DNA from: Betaproteobacteria bacterium
Lineage (GTDB): Bacteria > Pseudomonadota > Gammaproteobacteria > Burkholderiales > SG8-39
Length of the DNA: 6,997 nt
Direction: 5' to 3'
Assembly (NCBI GenBank): GCA_947467405.1
Contig: CANIIN010000140.1
Span: 1-6,997, forward strand
The notes beneath the pieces were generated by a model that was not told where the DNA came from, made no database searches, and saw only the letters and a list, made by a program, of their open reading frames with translations. This document shows, piece after piece, positions 1 through 6,044 of the stretch. How positions within the stretch are numbered: position 1 is the first letter of the stretch; each line of letters starts with the position of its first letter. The position numbers and the translations under genes are program-made.

Positions 1-580
1 GAAGAATGCGCTGGTGCAGCCTGCCGGCATTTCACTCGGCGGCACGCCCATCGATCTGCGTCGAATTCGCATACCCTCGTATTTCATCTCCACGGTTGAA
101 GACCACATCGCGCCGTGGAAGTCGACCTACAAGGGCGCCCAGCTGCTTGGACAGGCCAGCAAGGTGAAGTTCGTGCTGGGTGGGTCCGGGCATATTGCCG
201 GGATCGTCAATCCGCCGGCGGCTAACAAGTACGGCTACTGGACCAATGCGTCATTGCCCGACACCTCGGACGCCTGGCAGGCCGGTGCGACCTGGCACGA
301 CGGGTCATGGTGGACCGACTGGCAGGATTGGATCGGCGGGCTGAACGACAATGAGAAAGTCGCGGCTCGAGTTCCTGGTGACGGGCAACTCGCGCCGATC
401 GAGGATGCTCCGGGTTCCTATGCCACCTTGCGCATCGGCGAGGCCAAGACAGGTGCTGTCGTGCAGACCGATGCGGCGTCGGGCGCTGCAGCGCCGAATC
501 CAGCGTTAGCGAAGGGCAGGCCATCCAGGCGCAAGACGGCCAAGACGGCAGTGAAGTCCAAGACGGCCGGGCCATCCTGA
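1..580 (+). CDS. phaC: Class I poly(3-hydroxyalkanoate) synthase PhaC, C-terminal part (5' end outside window)
   Basis: This is the last 192 codons of a PHA synthase, read in the frame beginning at base 2; the gene starts upstream of the window, so the GTG at 14 is internal. PhaC polymerises (R)-3-hydroxyacyl-CoA into polyester on the surface of cytoplasmic PHA granules. Visible class I hallmarks are SLGGTPIDLR, then EDHIAPWKSTY, whose Asp (codon 101-103) fits the catalytic Asp, then GGSGHIAG, whose His (codon 191-193) fits the catalytic His, then NPPAANKYGYWTN, a Trp-rich GSWWTDWQDW block and EDAPGSY. The catalytic Cys lies outside the window. Family members usually end soon after the EDAPGxY block; this one continues about 50 residues with an Ala-rich, then basic tail containing three KTA repeats and ending at TGA 578-580. 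It is convergent with the SDR gene 43 bp away. No phaA or phaB follows, although these often sit downstream of phaC. Confidence 0.96.
   Translation, partial: KNALVQPAGISLGGTPIDLRRIRIPSYFISTVEDHIAPWKSTYKGAQLLGQASKVKFVLGGSGHIAGIVNPPAANKYGYWTNASLPDTSDAWQAGATWHDGSWWTDWQDWIGGLNDNEKVAARVPGDGQLAPIEDAPGSYATLRIGEAKTGAVVQTDAASGAAAPNPALAKGRPSRRKTAKTAVKSKTAGPS
532..567 (+). repeat. Three copies of a 9-bp unit in the 3' end of phaC
   Basis: The unit CAAGACGGC occurs exactly at 532-540, 541-549 and 559-567; the first two are in direct tandem and the third follows after 9 bp. Because the period is a multiple of three, the frame is kept and the unit encodes Lys-Thr-Ala each time, giving a basic tail that reads RRKTAKTAVKSKTAGPS. 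It looks like a small in-frame minisatellite that lengthened the C terminus. Confidence 0.8.
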
Positions 581-595
581 CGGCTCCGGGGCACC

Positions 596-610
596 TGTCG
601 GGCGCCGACA
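596..610. terminator. Candidate bidirectional hairpin between convergent phaC and SDR genes
   Basis: A perfect 6-bp inverted repeat, TGTCGG - GCG - CCGACA, lies in the 43-bp convergent gap, 15 nt past the phaC stop and 13 nt past the SDR stop. Position and symmetry suit a shared terminator, but there is no T-run on either side and the stem is short, so intrinsic termination is uncertain. Confidence 0.25.
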
Positions 611-623
611 TGCCAGCAGCGCT

Positions 624-1388
624 CTAGATCAGCGGCTTGCGGGGTACCCTGGAAAAGATTGCGTCATGCATCCAGGGTGGCAGCAGACGTAGCACGCTGA
701 AGACCAGCCGCATCTGCCATGGAACGATCACCAGGCTTCGTCCGGAGTCGATGGCACGCGCGATGCGCTTGGCACCCTCTTCGGCGCTCATCACGAACGG
801 CATGATGTAGTTGTTGACCCGAGTCATCGGCGTGTCGATATACCCGGGACATATCGTGACCACGCGCACGCCGCTGCCGTGCAACTCGACACGCAAGGCT
901 TCCAGCCAGGCGATCGCAGCGGCCTTGGAGGCGCTATAGGCTCCTGATCCCGGCAGACCGCGAAACCCCGCCACGCTGGCAATGCCTACCAGGCGGCCGC
1001 GTCCTGCAGTGCGCATGGGCACAACAAATGGTTGCAGGGTGGCAGCGAGGCCGGTGACATTGGTTTCCAGTACCCGTGACAGTACTTCCATGTCGCCATC
1101 GCGACCGCCGTCGGTGCCAGTCGAGATGCCGGCATTGGCAATGACCAGATCCGGCGTGCCGAAGCGGAGCAGGAAATCGTCGGCGGCTTTGCGCAGGGCG
1201 ATGCGATCGGTGACATCGTGAATGTAGGTCTGCACGCAGGCACGTCCAAGTTCGCCTCCCAGTGTCGTCAGGCGCTCGGCGTGTCGACCCGCGATCCCGA
1301 TGATCAGATCGCCGGCGTGCAGCCTTGCATAATGGCGGGCGAGGGCGGCGCCGATGCCCGAGGACGCGCCGGTAATGAATAGCTTCAA
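624..1388 (-). CDS. Short-chain dehydrogenase/reductase (SDR), classical type, with probable TTG start
   Basis: This is an NAD(P)-dependent oxidoreductase of the classical SDR family, about 254 aa; the substrate cannot be told from sequence. The Rossmann fold starts at once with TGASSGIG (residues 6-13), followed by NAG (85-87), the structural Asn (N110), catalytic Ser (S138) and the YxxxK pair Y151/K155, then PGYIDTPMT (181-189). The catalytic set is therefore complete. The C-terminal 40 residues are hydrophobic and Pro/Trp-rich. No ATG or GTG precedes the fold in frame. I chose the TTG at 1388 because it gives an N terminus MKLFITGASSGIG typical of the family and has AGGA 11 nt upstream. 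A second TTG at 1475 would add 29 residues without family character and overlap dsbA2. The gene lies 43 bp downstream of dsbA2 on the same strand and is probably co-transcribed with it. Confidence 0.9.
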   Translation of the reverse strand: MKLFITGASSGIGAALARHYARLHAGDLIIGIAGRHAERLTTLGGELGRACVQTYIHDVTDRIALRKAADDFLLRFGTPDLVIANAGISTGTDGGRDGDMEVLSRVLETNVTGLAATLQPFVVPMRTAGRGRLVGIASVAGFRGLPGSGAYSASKAAAIAWLEALRVELHGSGVRVVTICPGYIDTPMTRVNNYIMPFVMSAEEGAKRIARAIDSGRSLVIVPWQMRLVFSVLRLLPPWMHDAIFSRVPRKPLI

Positions 1389-1431
1389 GAAGCTGTCGGT
1401 CCTGGATGCAGGTGCAAGGCTCGACTTGGGC

Positions 1432-2079
1432 CTAGTTGGGACGTTCGCCGCGAGCCTGCTTGACCAGTTGGTCAATGACCTGGGGAAGGCGTCGTGTGCC
1501 CCCGGCGAGTCGGGCCGATGTCAGGTATTTGCCGTCGATGACGATGGTCGGGACGCCGCGAATATTCATGGCCTTCATCATTTCGTCCGTTTCAGTCAGT
1601 TTGTTCTTCACTTCATCTGAAGCGAAGGCGGCCTGGAATTGCTCCCGATTCACGCCGTTGCGCGTGACCCAGTCGAGAAGCACCGGCTCTTCGTTCAGTT
1701 TGACGCCATCGAAATGGAAATTGTCGTAGATGGGCCAGTGTAAACGCGCGATATGACCGAGGGTTTCAAGGCTGTGGAACAGCTTGGCAAAGGTGTCCTG
1801 CGATTCGTTGCCCACCGCTGGAATGCGGCGCAGGGCGACGTATTCCGGGGCTTGATTGAGCCAGCGTGAAAACAGCGGCTGGAACTCGTAACAGACCGGG
1901 CATCCGTAATAGAAGAATTCCAATACTTCGATCTTGGGTCCGCTGGCAACGGCGCGCGGTGGATCGAGGACAAGGTACTCACGCCCCGCCTGAATGGTCT
2001 GGGCGCTCGCCACACCTTGCCCGAGCAGAAACATGGCCATCAAGGCCAGGACAATTGATCGAATGGCATTCAAGTGCAT
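1432..2079 (-). CDS. DsbA-family periplasmic thiol:disulfide oxidoreductase with CPVC active site (paralogue 2)
   Basis: This 215-aa exported thioredoxin-fold protein belongs to the DSBA family. An N-terminal signal peptide (Arg7, hydrophobic core 9-20, AxA-type cleavage near VASA|Q27) directs it to the periplasm. The active site lies in EFFYYGCPVCYEF, with Cys60 and Cys63; the cis-proline loop is RGVPT (P177), followed by IDGKY. Between them is the helical insert typical of DsbA. E. coli DsbA and the neighbour at 2984-3637 both have CPHC; the Val in place of His is unusual, and that dipeptide is known to set redox potential in this fold. Overall it resembles the 2984-3637 protein from the EFF-YGCP block to the C terminus but has clearly diverged, so it is an old paralogue rather than a recent duplicate. 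The ATG at 2079 has no strong Shine-Dalgarno. It is the first gene of a pair with the SDR gene, with a promoter about 90 bp upstream. Confidence 0.92.
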   Translation of the reverse strand: MHLNAIRSIVLALMAMFLLGQGVASAQTIQAGREYLVLDPPRAVASGPKIEVLEFFYYGCPVCYEFQPLFSRWLNQAPEYVALRRIPAVGNESQDTFAKLFHSLETLGHIARLHWPIYDNFHFDGVKLNEEPVLLDWVTRNGVNREQFQAAFASDEVKNKLTETDEMMKAMNIRGVPTIVIDGKYLTSARLAGGTRRLPQVIDQLVKQARGERPN

Positions 2080-2169
2080 GTCTCGCGGGTTGAGGCCGGT
2101 TCAGGCCAGGAAACCAAATGCCGGTTTGCAGCGCTGGTCGATCAACTATCTGCAGCGGACCGGCTACGC

Positions 2170-2198
2170 ATCATATGACGGCCGCCCTGTTTTGCCAA
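2170..2198 (-). promoter_or_regulatory. Predicted sigma-70 promoter for dsbA2-SDR
   Basis: On the minus strand, TTGGCA (2198-2193) is separated by exactly 17 bp from TATGAT (2175-2170); each hexamer matches the consensus at five of six positions. Transcription would begin near 2163 and leave a leader of roughly 85 nt before the dsbA2 ATG at 2079. The -10 box overlaps the palindrome TCATATGA (2171-2178). This is the best promoter match I found on this strand of the divergent region. Confidence 0.6.
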
Positions 2199-2274
2199 AG
2201 GAGTCCTGACGCGCTTTGTGACGCAAGTCGCATAGGTGATCGCGTCCGGGTATTCGATGGCTGTCAGCACCGGG

Positions 2275-2298
2275 CGCCGCTTTGGCAGCGGGCGTTTT
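2275..2298 (+). terminator. Terminator-like or attenuator-like hairpin in the leader of the CXXCW gene
   Basis: CGCCGCT (2275-2281), loop TTGGC (2282-2286), then AGC-G-GGCG (2287-2294) can form a 7-bp GC-rich stem with one bulged G, followed at once by TTTT (2295-2298). The form is that of a short intrinsic terminator. No plus-strand gene ends just upstream, and the hairpin sits about 40 nt before the start codon of the CXXCW gene, so it might act as an attenuator. The T-run is short and the folding energy was not computed. Confidence 0.3.
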
Positions 2299-2337
2299 CC
2301 GGGTCAAAGGTATCATCCGGAACTGAATGGAGATGGC

Positions 2338-2895
2338 ATGCACACGATAAGGAAACAGGCCCGGACTTTCACCATGTTGATGGTTTTGGCGGCGACCTTG
2401 GTGGCCGGTCGCCAGGCGTTCGCGCAGGGATTCGCAGAAGAAGATCGGGACTGGCAGGTTCAGCCTCCAGTGGCGCTGCGCCAGGCGCCTTATTCGGCGC
2501 CGACGCCGACGCGAATACCGGAAGGGAAGGTGGTGCGCACAGCCGACCTCTTGCTGATGACGCAATCGTCGCCCCCGCCGGTGCTCATCGACGTGGCGGC
2601 CGGAGAAGGGCATGAAACCCTGCCGGCCGCGGTGTGGATTCCCGGCGCCGGAAGGGGCGATAACTTCATCGACACAACCCAGGCGGAATTGAATGTGCTG
2701 CTGTCGGGATTGACAGCGGGGAACCGCGACCGATCGCTGGTCTTCTTCTGTGTCAATGCGCAGTGCTGGCTGTCATTCAACGCCGCGCGACGCGCCATTG
2801 CCGCAGGGTACCGCGAAGTCTATTGGTATCGAGGGGGTTACGCAGCCTGGAAGGCGGCCGGGCTGCCATTGGTGCCGATCGCGCCGGTACGCTGA
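2338..2895 (+). CDS. Exported rhodanese-like protein, PQQ-dependent catabolism-associated CXXCW-motif family
   Basis: This 185-aa secreted protein has a signal peptide (Arg5/Lys6/Arg9, hydrophobic 11-23, likely cleavage AFA|Q30) and a rhodanese-like domain from about residue 65 to the end. Diagnostic parts are VLIDV (82-86), LVFFCVNAQCWLSFNAARRA (from 134) and GYREVYWYRGGYAAWKAAGLP near the C terminus. This matches the family found beside PQQ-dependent alcohol oxidation genes, whose biochemical role is not settled as far as I know. The active-site loop is C138-V-N-A-Q-C143-W144: four residues between the cysteines, and Cys where sulfurtransferases usually carry Arg. Ordinary thiosulfate sulfurtransferase activity is therefore doubtful, and a disulfide or persulfide role is possible (inference). 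The ATG at 2338 has GGAG 7 nt upstream and begins the signal peptide directly; the upstream in-frame ATG at 2236 adds 34 residues without family character. It stands alone between two dsbA genes on the opposite strand, and no PQQ gene is visible. Confidence 0.85.
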   Translation: MHTIRKQARTFTMLMVLAATLVAGRQAFAQGFAEEDRDWQVQPPVALRQAPYSAPTPTRIPEGKVVRTADLLLMTQSSPPPVLIDVAAGEGHETLPAAVWIPGAGRGDNFIDTTQAELNVLLSGLTAGNRDRSLVFFCVNAQCWLSFNAARRAIAAGYREVYWYRGGYAAWKAAGLPLVPIAPVR

Positions 2896-2932
2896 CCAAA
2901 TCCGGTGCTGCTGCCCAAGATGTCGCAGCTCA

Positions 2933-2962
2933 CCCGCCTCTGTCGCCTGTAGCGAGGGCGGG
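2933..2962. terminator. Candidate bidirectional hairpin between convergent CXXCW gene and dsbA1
   Basis: In the 88-bp convergent gap, CCCGCC (2933-2938) pairs with GGCGGG (2957-2962), and an inner stem TCGC/GCGA (2943-2946 with 2952-2955) closes a 5-nt loop CTGTA. A small asymmetric internal loop separates the two stems. It lies 37 nt past the CXXCW stop and 21 nt past the dsbA1 stop. No T-run follows in either direction, so it may act as an RNA 3'-end structure rather than an intrinsic terminator. Confidence 0.35.
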
Positions 2963-2983
2963 GGTGCGGCGAGCCGGTCAGAA

Positions 2984-3637
2984 CTACTTCTTCGGCAACT
3001 GCTTTCGGGCCTCAGCGATCAGGAAGTCAGTCACGTCGAGCAACTGTTGCCGTTCGCCGTTCATTTCAGCGCCAGCGATGTATTTGCCTTGCACGGCAAA
3101 CGTCGGCACGCCGCTGAGGTGGAAGGATTGGGTCATCTGAGCGGCGCGGCGAAGTTTCGTTTCTACAGTGAATGAGCGATAGGCGGCCTTGTACTTTTCG
3201 CCGTCGATGCCGTGTTTGCCTACCCAGGCGAGCATGGCCGACTCGTCGGTGATCTTGAGGTTTTCCTTGTGGATGGCGTCGAACAACTGGCGCCGCACGC
3301 GTTCTTCCTCGCCCAGGGATTCGAGGGTGTAGTAGACGCGTCCAGCCACGCCCCATTGTTCGTTGAAAATGGCCGGCACACGCTTGAAGACGGTGTCCTT
3401 CTGCAGCTTCTTCATCCACGGATCGATCAGTGGCTCAAGGGCGTAGCAGTGCGGGCAGCCATACCAGAAGAACTCGATGACTTCGACCTTGCCCGCGGCG
3501 TCCACCGGTTGCACTGGGTTCAGCTCGACGTAGTTGACGCCCTTGGCGGGCGTCGGCGCCTTGCCCTGTGCGCCGGCGGTCAGCGGGAGCAGGGAGGCGA
3601 TAGTGAGACTTGCAGCAAACAGAATGGACTTGAACAT
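2984..3637 (-). CDS. dsbA: Thiol:disulfide interchange protein DsbA (CPHC)
   Basis: This is the periplasmic oxidase that introduces disulfide bonds into newly exported proteins and is normally recharged by DsbB (not in this window). It has 217 aa. A signal peptide (Lys3, hydrophobic 4-19, cleavage AGA|Q24) is followed by a thioredoxin fold with EFFWYGCPHCYALEP, where Cys61 and Cys64 flank the classical Pro-His dipeptide of strongly oxidising DsbA. The helical insert follows, then the cis-Pro loop SGVPT (P178) and VQGKY. The C terminus is basic. The ATG at 3637 is preceded by GAGGAA, which overlaps the TGA stop of the SPOR gene; the gap is only 14 bp, so translation is probably coupled. It is the third gene of the argS - SPOR - dsbA operon and the likely main DsbA of the cell, with the CPVC protein at 1432-2079 as a second, diverged copy. 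Confidence 0.95.
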   Translation of the reverse strand: MFKSILFAASLTIASLLPLTAGAQGKAPTPAKGVNYVELNPVQPVDAAGKVEVIEFFWYGCPHCYALEPLIDPWMKKLQKDTVFKRVPAIFNEQWGVAGRVYYTLESLGEEERVRRQLFDAIHKENLKITDESAMLAWVGKHGIDGEKYKAAYRSFTVETKLRRAAQMTQSFHLSGVPTFAVQGKYIAGAEMNGERQQLLDVTDFLIAEARKQLPKK

Positions 3638-3651
3638 GATGTTTTCGTTCC

Positions 3652-4266
3652 TCAGGGTTTTTGCGCGGGGTCCTTGATTTTGACCAGCGAGCCATCGATT
3701 CCGTTCTGCGCCAGTTGAGAACGGACACGATTGATTTCCTCAACGCGCGAGTAGGGTCCAAGGCGGACACGGTACCAGACGCCCTTTTCCGGGACGTTGG
3801 TGGGCTCGACGCTGGCTTCCTGGCCAAGCAGCGCCAGTTTGGCTTTCAAATTATCCGCATCGGCGGGATTCTGAAATGCGCCGGCCTGAATGAAATAGAT
3901 GTCCTTGGGAGAGTCGGCCGCGGCCTTTTCGCCCTTTTCTGCCGGCGCCGGTTTGCTGCCCGCTTCTTTCAGCTGCTTGTCGGTAACAGGCTCTTCCTGC
4001 CCTGGAAGGATCCGATAGAAATCGAAACGCGGTTTGCCGTCTTCGGCCTTGCCTGCCTTGCCGAGTGTGCCGGCGTCGGGCGCCTTTTCGCCGGGCTTGC
4101 CTGCCGGTACAGTCTTGTTGCTGAACGGCATGGGCGTCTTGAAGACATAGATCGCGATGGCCGCCGCCGTGGCGAGGCCGAGGAGGAATCCGACGAACAG
4201 GCCCAGCAGCAAGCCGCTGCCACGCGGCTTGGATGCGGACTGGCGGTGTTTGAATTCTTTGTTCAT
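3652..4266 (-). CDS. SPOR-domain membrane protein, FtsN-like
   Basis: This 204-aa bitopic inner-membrane protein has a short basic cytoplasmic head (residues 1-17), one transmembrane helix (about 19-42), a Lys/Ala/Pro-rich periplasmic linker carrying FDFYRILPG (81-89), and a C-terminal SPOR domain (about 121-199) with IYFIQAGAF, the ADADNLKAKLALLG helix and WYRVRLGPY. SPOR domains bind denuded glycan strands at the division septum, and this architecture is that of FtsN. From memory, Pseudomonas also has a SPOR gene directly after argS, which supports orthology to FtsN, but sequence similarity outside SPOR is low in the family, so I give no symbol. The ATG at 4266 lies 3 bp after the argS stop; the intervening GTG at 4269 is in frame and could serve instead. 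No good Shine-Dalgarno is seen, so translation probably depends on coupling to argS. dsbA1 follows after 14 bp. Confidence 0.9.
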   Translation of the reverse strand: MNKEFKHRQSASKPRGSGLLLGLFVGFLLGLATAAAIAIYVFKTPMPFSNKTVPAGKPGEKAPDAGTLGKAGKAEDGKPRFDFYRILPGQEEPVTDKQLKEAGSKPAPAEKGEKAAADSPKDIYFIQAGAFQNPADADNLKAKLALLGQEASVEPTNVPEKGVWYRVRLGPYSRVEEINRVRSQLAQNGIDGSLVKIKDPAQKP

Positions 4267-4269
4267 CAC

Positions 4270-5955
4270 CTACATCTTTTCGGGAGCACCGACCCCGAGC
4301 AACCGGAGGCCGTTTTGAAGAACCTGGCGTACCGCCAGAAACAGCGCCAGACGTGCACGCCTGACGGATGTGTCGTCGACCAGAACGCGTTCGGCATTAT
4401 AGTAACTGTGGAACTCGCCTGCCAGTTCGCGCAGGTAGAACGCCACCTGATGCGGCGCCAGTTCACGCGCAGCGATATCCAGGATTTCGGGATATTCGCC
4501 CAACCGGTTCAGCAAGGACATTTCCCGGGCGCTCGTCAGCGGGGACAGATCCGCGTCAGCCAACGTTTCGACAGCCTCGCCGGATTGTGACAGCACCGAG
4601 CAGATGCGCGCATGGGCATATTGCACATAGTAGACCGGGTTGTCCTCCGACTGCGACTTGGCAAGGTCGACATCGAAAGTGAACTCGCTGTCGGCCTTGC
4701 GGGACACCAGGAAGAATCGTGTGGCATCGCGGCCGACTTCGTCGACCAAATCGCGCAAAGTCACGTAGGAGCCTGCGCGCTTGCTGATGCGCACCTCCTC
4801 ACCCCCCTTCATGACCGTGACCATCTTGTGCAGCACGTAGTCCGGGTAACCGGCGGGAATGGGGTTCGCCCAGGTCGACGATGCGGCCTGCAGGCCGGCA
4901 CGCACACGGGTGATGGTGCTGTGATGGTCGGAGCCCTGCACGTTGATGGCGCGGATGAAACGACGTTCCCATTTGGTGATGTGGTAGGCGACGTCTGGCA
5001 CGAAGTAGGTGTAGGAACCGTCGGTCTTGCGCATCACGCGGTCCTTGTCGTCGCCGTAGTCGGTGGTCTTCAGCCACAGCGCGCCGTCTTTTTCGTAGGT
5101 CTTGCCGGCGGATACCAGCGCCTTCACGGCATCCCCCACGCGCCCTTCCGTGTAGAGAGAGGATTCGAGGTAGTAGTTGTCGAAACGCACACCGAATGCA
5201 TCGAGGTCGGCGTCCTGTTCGCGGCGCAGGTAGGCCACCGCGAAAAGTTGGATGGACTCCAGGTCGTCGGGATGGCCGCTTGCCGTGACGGCGCGGACAT
5301 GCGTGTCGCCAACGGTCTTCTTCGCCAGGAAGTCGGCTGCGATGTCGCGAATATAGTCGCCCCGATAGCCGTCTGCCGGCCATTCCGGCGCGTCGGGTTC
5401 AATGCCGCGCACACGCGCCTGCACCGAGAGCGCGAGATTGTCGATCTGGGCGCCGGCATCGTTGTAGTAGAACTCGCGCGTGACCACAAAGCCCTGCAGT
5501 TCCAGCAGGGCAGCAAGCGCGTCACCAAGGGCCGCTTGACGACCGTGCCCCACATGCAGGGGGCCTGTCGGGTTGGCCGAGACGAATTCGATCAGAACCG
5601 GCTGGCGCTGGCCGCGAGTGCCTTCGCCAAAGCGCGTGCCGGCGGTTAGGATGCTGTGCGCGGTATGTTGTTTGGCGCGCGGATCCACGCGCAGGTTGAT
5701 GAATCCAGCGCCGGCGATTTCTGCGCTGGCCAGCCATTTTGAGGGCGGCAACGCTGCCACCAGTTCCGCGGCGATCTCGCGCGGATTGCGCTTCAGGATT
5801 CGCGACAACTGCATGGCCGTCGGACAGGAAAAGTCGCCGTGCTGGGCCTGCTTCGGGCGCTCCAGAGAAATCAGCGACGCAGGCTGCTGCGGAGCCACCT
5901 TGGCCAGCGCATGCGTCAGGAGTTCGGTGATATGGGATTTGATTTCTACGGACAT
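4270..5955 (-). CDS. argS: Arginyl-tRNA synthetase
   Basis: This cytoplasmic class I aminoacyl-tRNA synthetase attaches arginine to tRNA-Arg; it is essential. It has 561 aa, within the usual ArgS range. The N-terminal Add1-type domain includes QHGDFSCPTAMQL (38-50) and GAGFINLRV (82-90). The catalytic core opens with EFVSANPTGPLHVGHGR, whose HVGH (134-137) is the HIGH signature. The KMSKS-equivalent reads ISKRAG from residue 390, an ArgS-type variant without the canonical motif. The C-terminal DALR anticodon-binding domain begins near residue 441 (YYVQYAHARI). I chose the ATG at 5955, which gives the family-typical start; the in-frame TTG at 6021 would add 22 residues without family character, and no strong Shine-Dalgarno distinguishes them. 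It is the first gene of an operon with the SPOR gene and dsbA1, divergent from gmd. Confidence 0.97.
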   Translation of the reverse strand: MSVEIKSHITELLTHALAKVAPQQPASLISLERPKQAQHGDFSCPTAMQLSRILKRNPREIAAELVAALPPSKWLASAEIAGAGFINLRVDPRAKQHTAHSILTAGTRFGEGTRGQRQPVLIEFVSANPTGPLHVGHGRQAALGDALAALLELQGFVVTREFYYNDAGAQIDNLALSVQARVRGIEPDAPEWPADGYRGDYIRDIAADFLAKKTVGDTHVRAVTASGHPDDLESIQLFAVAYLRREQDADLDAFGVRFDNYYLESSLYTEGRVGDAVKALVSAGKTYEKDGALWLKTTDYGDDKDRVMRKTDGSYTYFVPDVAYHITKWERRFIRAINVQGSDHHSTITRVRAGLQAASSTWANPIPAGYPDYVLHKMVTVMKGGEEVRISKRAGSYVTLRDLVDEVGRDATRFFLVSRKADSEFTFDVDLAKSQSEDNPVYYVQYAHARICSVLSQSGEAVETLADADLSPLTSAREMSLLNRLGEYPEILDIAARELAPHQVAFYLRELAGEFHSYYNAERVLVDDTSVRRARLALFLAVRQVLQNGLRLLGVGAPEKM

Positions 5956-6038
5956 GGGGGCAGCTTCTGCAAACGCGAATATTTCCGTCAAGGTGCGGGG
6001 CTGAGGGGATTCGTTTCGCAACGGACGGGCGGGGTCGA

Positions 6039-6044
6039 ATTATA
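6039..6044 (-). promoter_or_regulatory. Perfect -10 hexamer, likely argS operon promoter
   Basis: The minus strand reads TATAAT at 6044-6039, a perfect consensus -10 box, 84 bp before the argS ATG. The expected -35 position, 17 bp further upstream, reads CGGGTT and is poor, so the promoter may be weak without an activator. The predicted start point is near 6032, giving a leader of about 77 nt. Confidence 0.5.

Noticed and set aside
2236..2337. Upstream ATG for the CXXCW gene at 2236
   Set aside because: It would bury the signal peptide behind 34 residues and would translate through the leader hairpin. The ATG at 2338 has GGAG at good spacing.
2118..2615. Plus-strand open frame overlapping the leader and first half of the CXXCW gene
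   Set aside because: It is out of frame with a gene that has a signal peptide, Shine-Dalgarno and family motifs; its product is low-complexity Arg/Gly/Ala sequence.
2338..2895. A PQQ-dependent alcohol dehydrogenase locus
   Set aside because: Only the CXXCW-type gene is present. No quinoprotein, cytochrome c or pqq gene is visible, so the family name should not be read as function here.
3661..4590. Open frame of 309 codons on the plus strand, antisense to the SPOR gene and the end of argS
   Set aside because: It covers two well-supported genes on the other strand, has no family character, and lacks a clear ribosome-binding site.
4612..5649. Open frame of 345 codons on the plus strand, antisense to argS
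   Set aside because: It lies wholly inside the well-supported argS gene in a GC-rich genome, where such mirror frames are common. The translation shows no recognisable domain.
5956..6021. Longer N terminus of argS from a TTG at 6021
   Set aside because: The 22 added residues do not fit ArgS, and the ATG at 5955 gives the expected N-terminal domain start. The segment is more likely leader.
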